This document shows positions 60,765 through 64,000 of a stretch of DNA of 64,000 nt, one piece after another; position 1 is the first letter of the stretch, and each line of letters begins with the position of its first letter. The DNA is from Numida meleagris (lineage: Eukaryota; Chordata; Aves; Galliformes; Numididae): the NCBI RefSeq assembly GCF_002078875.1, contig NC_034411.1:33436260-33500259 (forward strand). Direction: 5' to 3'. A program made the translations under genes and the position numbers. The notes under the pieces are model-generated. The model had not been told where the DNA came from. It saw only the letters and a program-made list of their open reading frames with translations, and ran no database searches.

Positions 60765-61370
60765 CAGAGAATCATGAAATCAACTGGGTTGGAAAAGACT
60801 ATCAGAATCATCAAATTCAGTCATCCACCTAGCACAGGTCCACCACTAAATCACATCCCTAAGCACTGCACCCACACATCTGTTAAACACCACTGGACAT
60901 GGCAACTCCACCACTTCCCTGGGCAGCCTGTTCCAGTACATAGCCACCCTCTCCATGAAGGAATTCTTCCTGACATCCAATCTAAACCCACCCCAGCACG
61001 GTCTGAGGACATTGCCTCCCATTCTACCGCATGGCACCTGAGAAAGAGATCAACATCCTCCTTGCTACCTTATCCTTTCAAATAGAGAGCAATGAGGTCT
61101 TCCCTCAGCCACCACTGTCTCATCTCCAAGGTGAACAATTCCCAGTCCCTCAGCCACTCTTCATAAGCCTTTTATTCTTGTCCCTTCACCACCTTCATTG
61201 CTCTTCTCCGTCCATGCTCAAGCCACTTCTTGTAGAGAGAGGCCCAAAACCAAACACGGGACTCAGTGTGCAATCTCATCAGTGCTGAGTGCAGGCAGTC
61301 ACTGCCCTCATCCTACTACATCCACACACTTCTGATACAAGCCAGGATGCCATTGGTTTTCTTGACTACA
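60765..61370 (-). mobile_element. CR1 LINE 3' part
   Basis: The plus strand reads AGAGAATCATGAAATCAACT, then GGGTTGGAAAAGACTATCAG, CCACCACTTCCCTGGGCAGC, CTCTCCATGAAGGAATTCTT and CTGAGTGCAGGCAGTCACTG. It ends with CAAGCCAGGATGCCATTGGT and TTTCTTGACTAC. This is the reverse complement of a CR1 3' end of the subfamily whose ORF2 end predicts the NVLRPCWGGFRLDVRKNSF text, visible in the minus frame at 60846-61037. The copy is about 600 bases, moderately diverged, with frame breaks. Confidence 0.92.
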
Positions 61371-62199
61371 CTTCTTGCTTTACAAAACAGCGTGAAGTAT
61401 TTTGTAATACCGGATTCTGTCCCAGTGTTAAAAGATTGTAAAGTTGGAACAAGGTTTCAACTAAATACTCAACTTCACATTTCTCTAATCAATGATCATG
61501 GGATACAGTTACACTTCATTAAAGCCAGGTTTTATTTAACAGAAAGTTACATTTCCACACAACATTTTTCTTCTTTATGTGTGCTTTCCTAACCCAGGAT
61601 TTTATTAAACTTCAGAGGTGGGCAGATAAGGAAGTAGTATTGTTCAAGGAAAAATTACAAGTGCCTGTTCCGTTAAACAAATTCCTAGTTTATGCACATA
61701 TTTAGGAACTGTTTCTTAAGGTACTACAGCCACATCATCATTGCTTTTAGTAGTCCCTATATTTAAAAACAAAAAAAAAACCAAAACACTTATTGCCTTC
61801 ATATAAGGCAGTAAGTGTTCAAGGATGGAAATATTTGCAGACATTTTTTAATAATCTTTTATGTAAGTTCCTTAGATTTTTAAATGCTCCTTATGGCACA
61901 AAAGCTACTACTCAGCTGAGCTTTGATACAGTGACTACTAGTCCTCCCTGTGCGCTGTACTCATAATAAAAAAAAACAGTCCTTCTTCAAGCTCTTTGGA
62001 AAGGTCTGTTACCCATCTTATATTAAACTAAGCCCTGCCTTCTCTTTGCTAGGCTTTCACCAAGAGGTAACGTTTGTCACCATTATAAAAACATGTTATT
62101 TCATATGATTTCTTGCACAATCTCGCAAATACTATCATTAGCAATATATCATTTTACTGTATTAAAGACCTGAAATTCCCCTTCCTTATAATACTAGAG

Positions 62200-62960
62200 C
62201 CATTTCTTCCCTTGTGTAATTGTTAACTAAACAGCCTGTTAACCAGCTGCCAATCTCCTGCAACAGCCTCATGGTCTCCCATGAGATGGATAGATGTATA
62301 CCCCATATGACTAATTAAGGTACAGTGCTAACATGCAGGCTAGAGAAAGTAAACAGACATCAGAGGCTGATCAATAGCTGAAGGCAATTCACTGCAAATC
62401 CTAGAGCTCTGTACACAAGATAACAAGTACAGAGGGCACTAGGCAGACAGCAGGTCATCTTTTCAGCCATATAGTGGCTTTATGAACCCCAGATAAGGAT
62501 GCAGCAGCAGGAGCCATGAATAAGCTCGAGGGCTGCAGTGACTTGCACATCAGTGACAGTCTTCCTGAAGCTCGGTGGATAGCTTTCCTAGGTCAAGAGT
62601 TTCATTACTAAGAACAGCTGTGCCAGCTTTAACTGGCACTGCCTCTCCAGCAAATGCTCTCAGGAGAAGGGCAAGTTTCTTATTAATCTCCCATTATTCA
62701 TGGGTGCTTCACTAGCTGGCAGCAATGGATTAACATGTATTCACTGCTCATGCTGATCTTTAGGATTCACTGAGGTGAAAGCAAAGGGATCAGCCATGGA
62801 TTTCTGACTCTCCTGCATCTATAAGTAAAGTGTACTTAATAGCAGCTGTGCTAACACACTGAGCCCACTTACAGCCTCCCCTCATTACACTTGATCAGGA
62901 TCAGTCATTCAGCTGCAATAACTGAAAGGTCTAATTAATATAGACAAAGGCTAGCAAAAA
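62200..62960. promoter_or_regulatory. Possible conserved non-coding element
   Basis: A long block with balanced composition, no simple repeats, and many candidate binding words: GACTAATTAAGG, AGATAAGGATG, CAGCTGCAATAA, TTGATCAGGATC, TCTAATTAATAT and E-box CAGCTG. It also contains a 47-codon minus-strand open frame (62550-62693) with a balanced translation (for example RAFAGEAVPVKAGTAVLSNE), but no clear donor site. Either an enhancer or a short exon could explain conservation-like texture. Neither is proven. Confidence 0.22.
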
Positions 62961-63181
62961 GAGTGGGATTTCTTTTTCCCTTTTGAACTGTCAAGGTTAA
63001 AGCAAATGAAAGAAGTACAACCAGTAAATACTGTACTCTTGTGTATTTTATACCAAGAGTCATTGTTTAAAAATATCCATCCCTTTCAATCAACTCAGAG
63101 GAAAGTTCCAATACTGAAGGGAGAACTGGATTTGTTATAAAAGTCTGCTTTGGCCCCAGCAGAGAGAGAGAGACACTATAG

Positions 63182-63205
63182 TTTTTGTTTGTTTGTTTGT
63201 TTTTT
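63182..63205. repeat. (TTTG)n simple repeat
   Basis: About four units of TTTG/GTTT flanked by T runs; a simple-sequence tract, preceded by a short GAGAGA run near 63163-63173. Confidence 0.9.
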
Positions 63206-63603
63206 AAAAACATGCTTCTAAACAAGCCATTACTGCACATAAGTGTTTGAAACTTCAGAGAGATCTCAGACACAGGTTAATTTTACCTGGAATAAGATTC
63301 TTACTACTAAAAAAAAAGTAAAGCAGATATTTTACAGGACTTCATAGAAAAGTACTGAAAGCATACCAAGTAAATTTTCATGAAGTATATAAGTTGGCCG
63401 GCTTTCAGGAAGAAACAGTGCAAACTTGATATTTAATTATACTCTTTGAAGAGACAACGATCTCCAAGGAACATTTACACCTGGATCTATTGTAAAAAGG
63501 CAGCACACCGTAGCTGTAACAAATTAATTACGTTTTTCACTGCTAAACTACTAATTTACATAAGATAAGAATGGGAACTGAAACTGACCATAGCAGTCTT
63601 GCA

Positions 63604-63640
63604 GTACAGTCACTGAATGTGAACTGTACAGTCACTGAAT
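63604..63640. repeat. Tandem duplication, period 22
   Basis: GTACAGTCACTGAAT occurs at 63604 and again at 63626, separated by GTGAACT. The copies are identical over 15 bases. Confidence 0.95.
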
Positions 63641-64000
63641 CCTTTCGAGGTAAGAACAATATAAATTACACTTATTATAAAAGAGGATACAACTTCACGC
63701 TACTCACATATAAGTGTCTGAAGATTAACCCACAGTAGATGGAAATATGCCAGGAAGGGCAGTATAAATAAAGATAATTCCAAGCATTCACAAAGCCAGA
63801 ATTAGGGTTCTCAAAACAGTGAGATCATCTGTAAGTTTGTGATACTCCAATTCACACAATTTAGAAAAAAAATTTTGTTGTGTGATAGCATGAAAGAACT
63901 CAGAAAGAGTGAATTTTTAAGTTTTCACTACTAGAAATATTGTTCATGAGAAAAGTCTAGCACCCCCGGTCTTCACTAGAACCTAACAGTTCAAACTTAA

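Larger units (their letters stand above)
61371..64000. other. Unique sequence with a possible conserved stretch
   Basis: No gene or CR1 copy is recognised beyond 61370. A (TTTG)n run lies at 63182-63205, and a 22-bp-period tandem duplication of GTACAGTCACTGAAT at 63604-63640. The stretch 62200-62960 is listed separately. Confidence 0.5.

Noticed and set aside
60774..61592. Plus-strand frames of 103, 85 and 108 codons
   Set aside because: The first two are antisense to the minus-strand CR1 at 60765-61370; the third runs from its end into unique sequence with no domain.
1..64000. CRISPR arrays, tRNA/rRNA genes, operons or phage genes
   Set aside because: No regularly spaced direct repeats, no tRNA-like A/B boxes or cloverleaf, and no closely packed long frames were seen. 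The repeat content and base composition point to a vertebrate nuclear genome.

Overview
The window looks like bird nuclear DNA, AT-rich and gene-poor. The main evidence is a set of CR1-type LINE fragments with the avian CR1 3' end, which finishes in short ATTCTATGAT-like units. There are also two pieces of LTR retrotransposon of kinds seen in birds. I cannot name the species. I see no bacterial or viral operon structure, no tRNA or rRNA gene, no CRISPR array, and no complete protein-coding gene of a host family I recognise. Most open frames of 60-140 codons here are chance frames in non-coding DNA.

Layout. Positions 1-12,968 are mostly unique AT-rich sequence, with a GC-richer block near 2,930-3,600, a possible minus-strand exon at 5,605-5,698 and a faint old LINE trace near 8,880-9,010. 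A short reversed CR1 tail lies at 12,969-13,068. Near 19 kb a very old LINE reverse-transcriptase relic sits next to an old CR1 3' part, both on the minus strand. Two CR1 tails lie head to tail at 25,955-26,660, and a longer degenerate CR1 at 28,975-29,750. A solo LTR lies at 33,009-33,509 and the first part of another LTR at 39,267-39,687. The youngest-looking element is a 5'-truncated CR1 at about 49,056-50,422, whose reverse-transcriptase frame is broken only twice. Further CR1 pieces lie at 55,399-55,913 (plus) and 60,765-61,370 (minus).

Host sequence. Several minus-strand segments combine an open frame with plausible splice signals (58,291-58,567; 45,102-45,220; 17,387-17,476; 5,605-5,698; 36,219-36,479). 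They could be exons of one or more minus-strand genes with large introns, but each could also arise by chance, and I recognise no protein family in them. Some stretches (about 14,780-15,060, 31,840-32,160, 46,640-47,060, 62,200-62,960) have the mixed composition and homeobox, POU or E-box-like words typical of conserved non-coding elements. This is a visual impression only.

The most unusual structures are a fold-back inverted repeat at the 5' junction of the 49-50 kb CR1, a tandem pair of hairpins at 53,601-53,681 whose outer stems differ but still pair, and several near-perfect short palindromes (31,059; 43,177; 45,044; 47,029). No previously undescribed multi-gene system is supported by this sequence.
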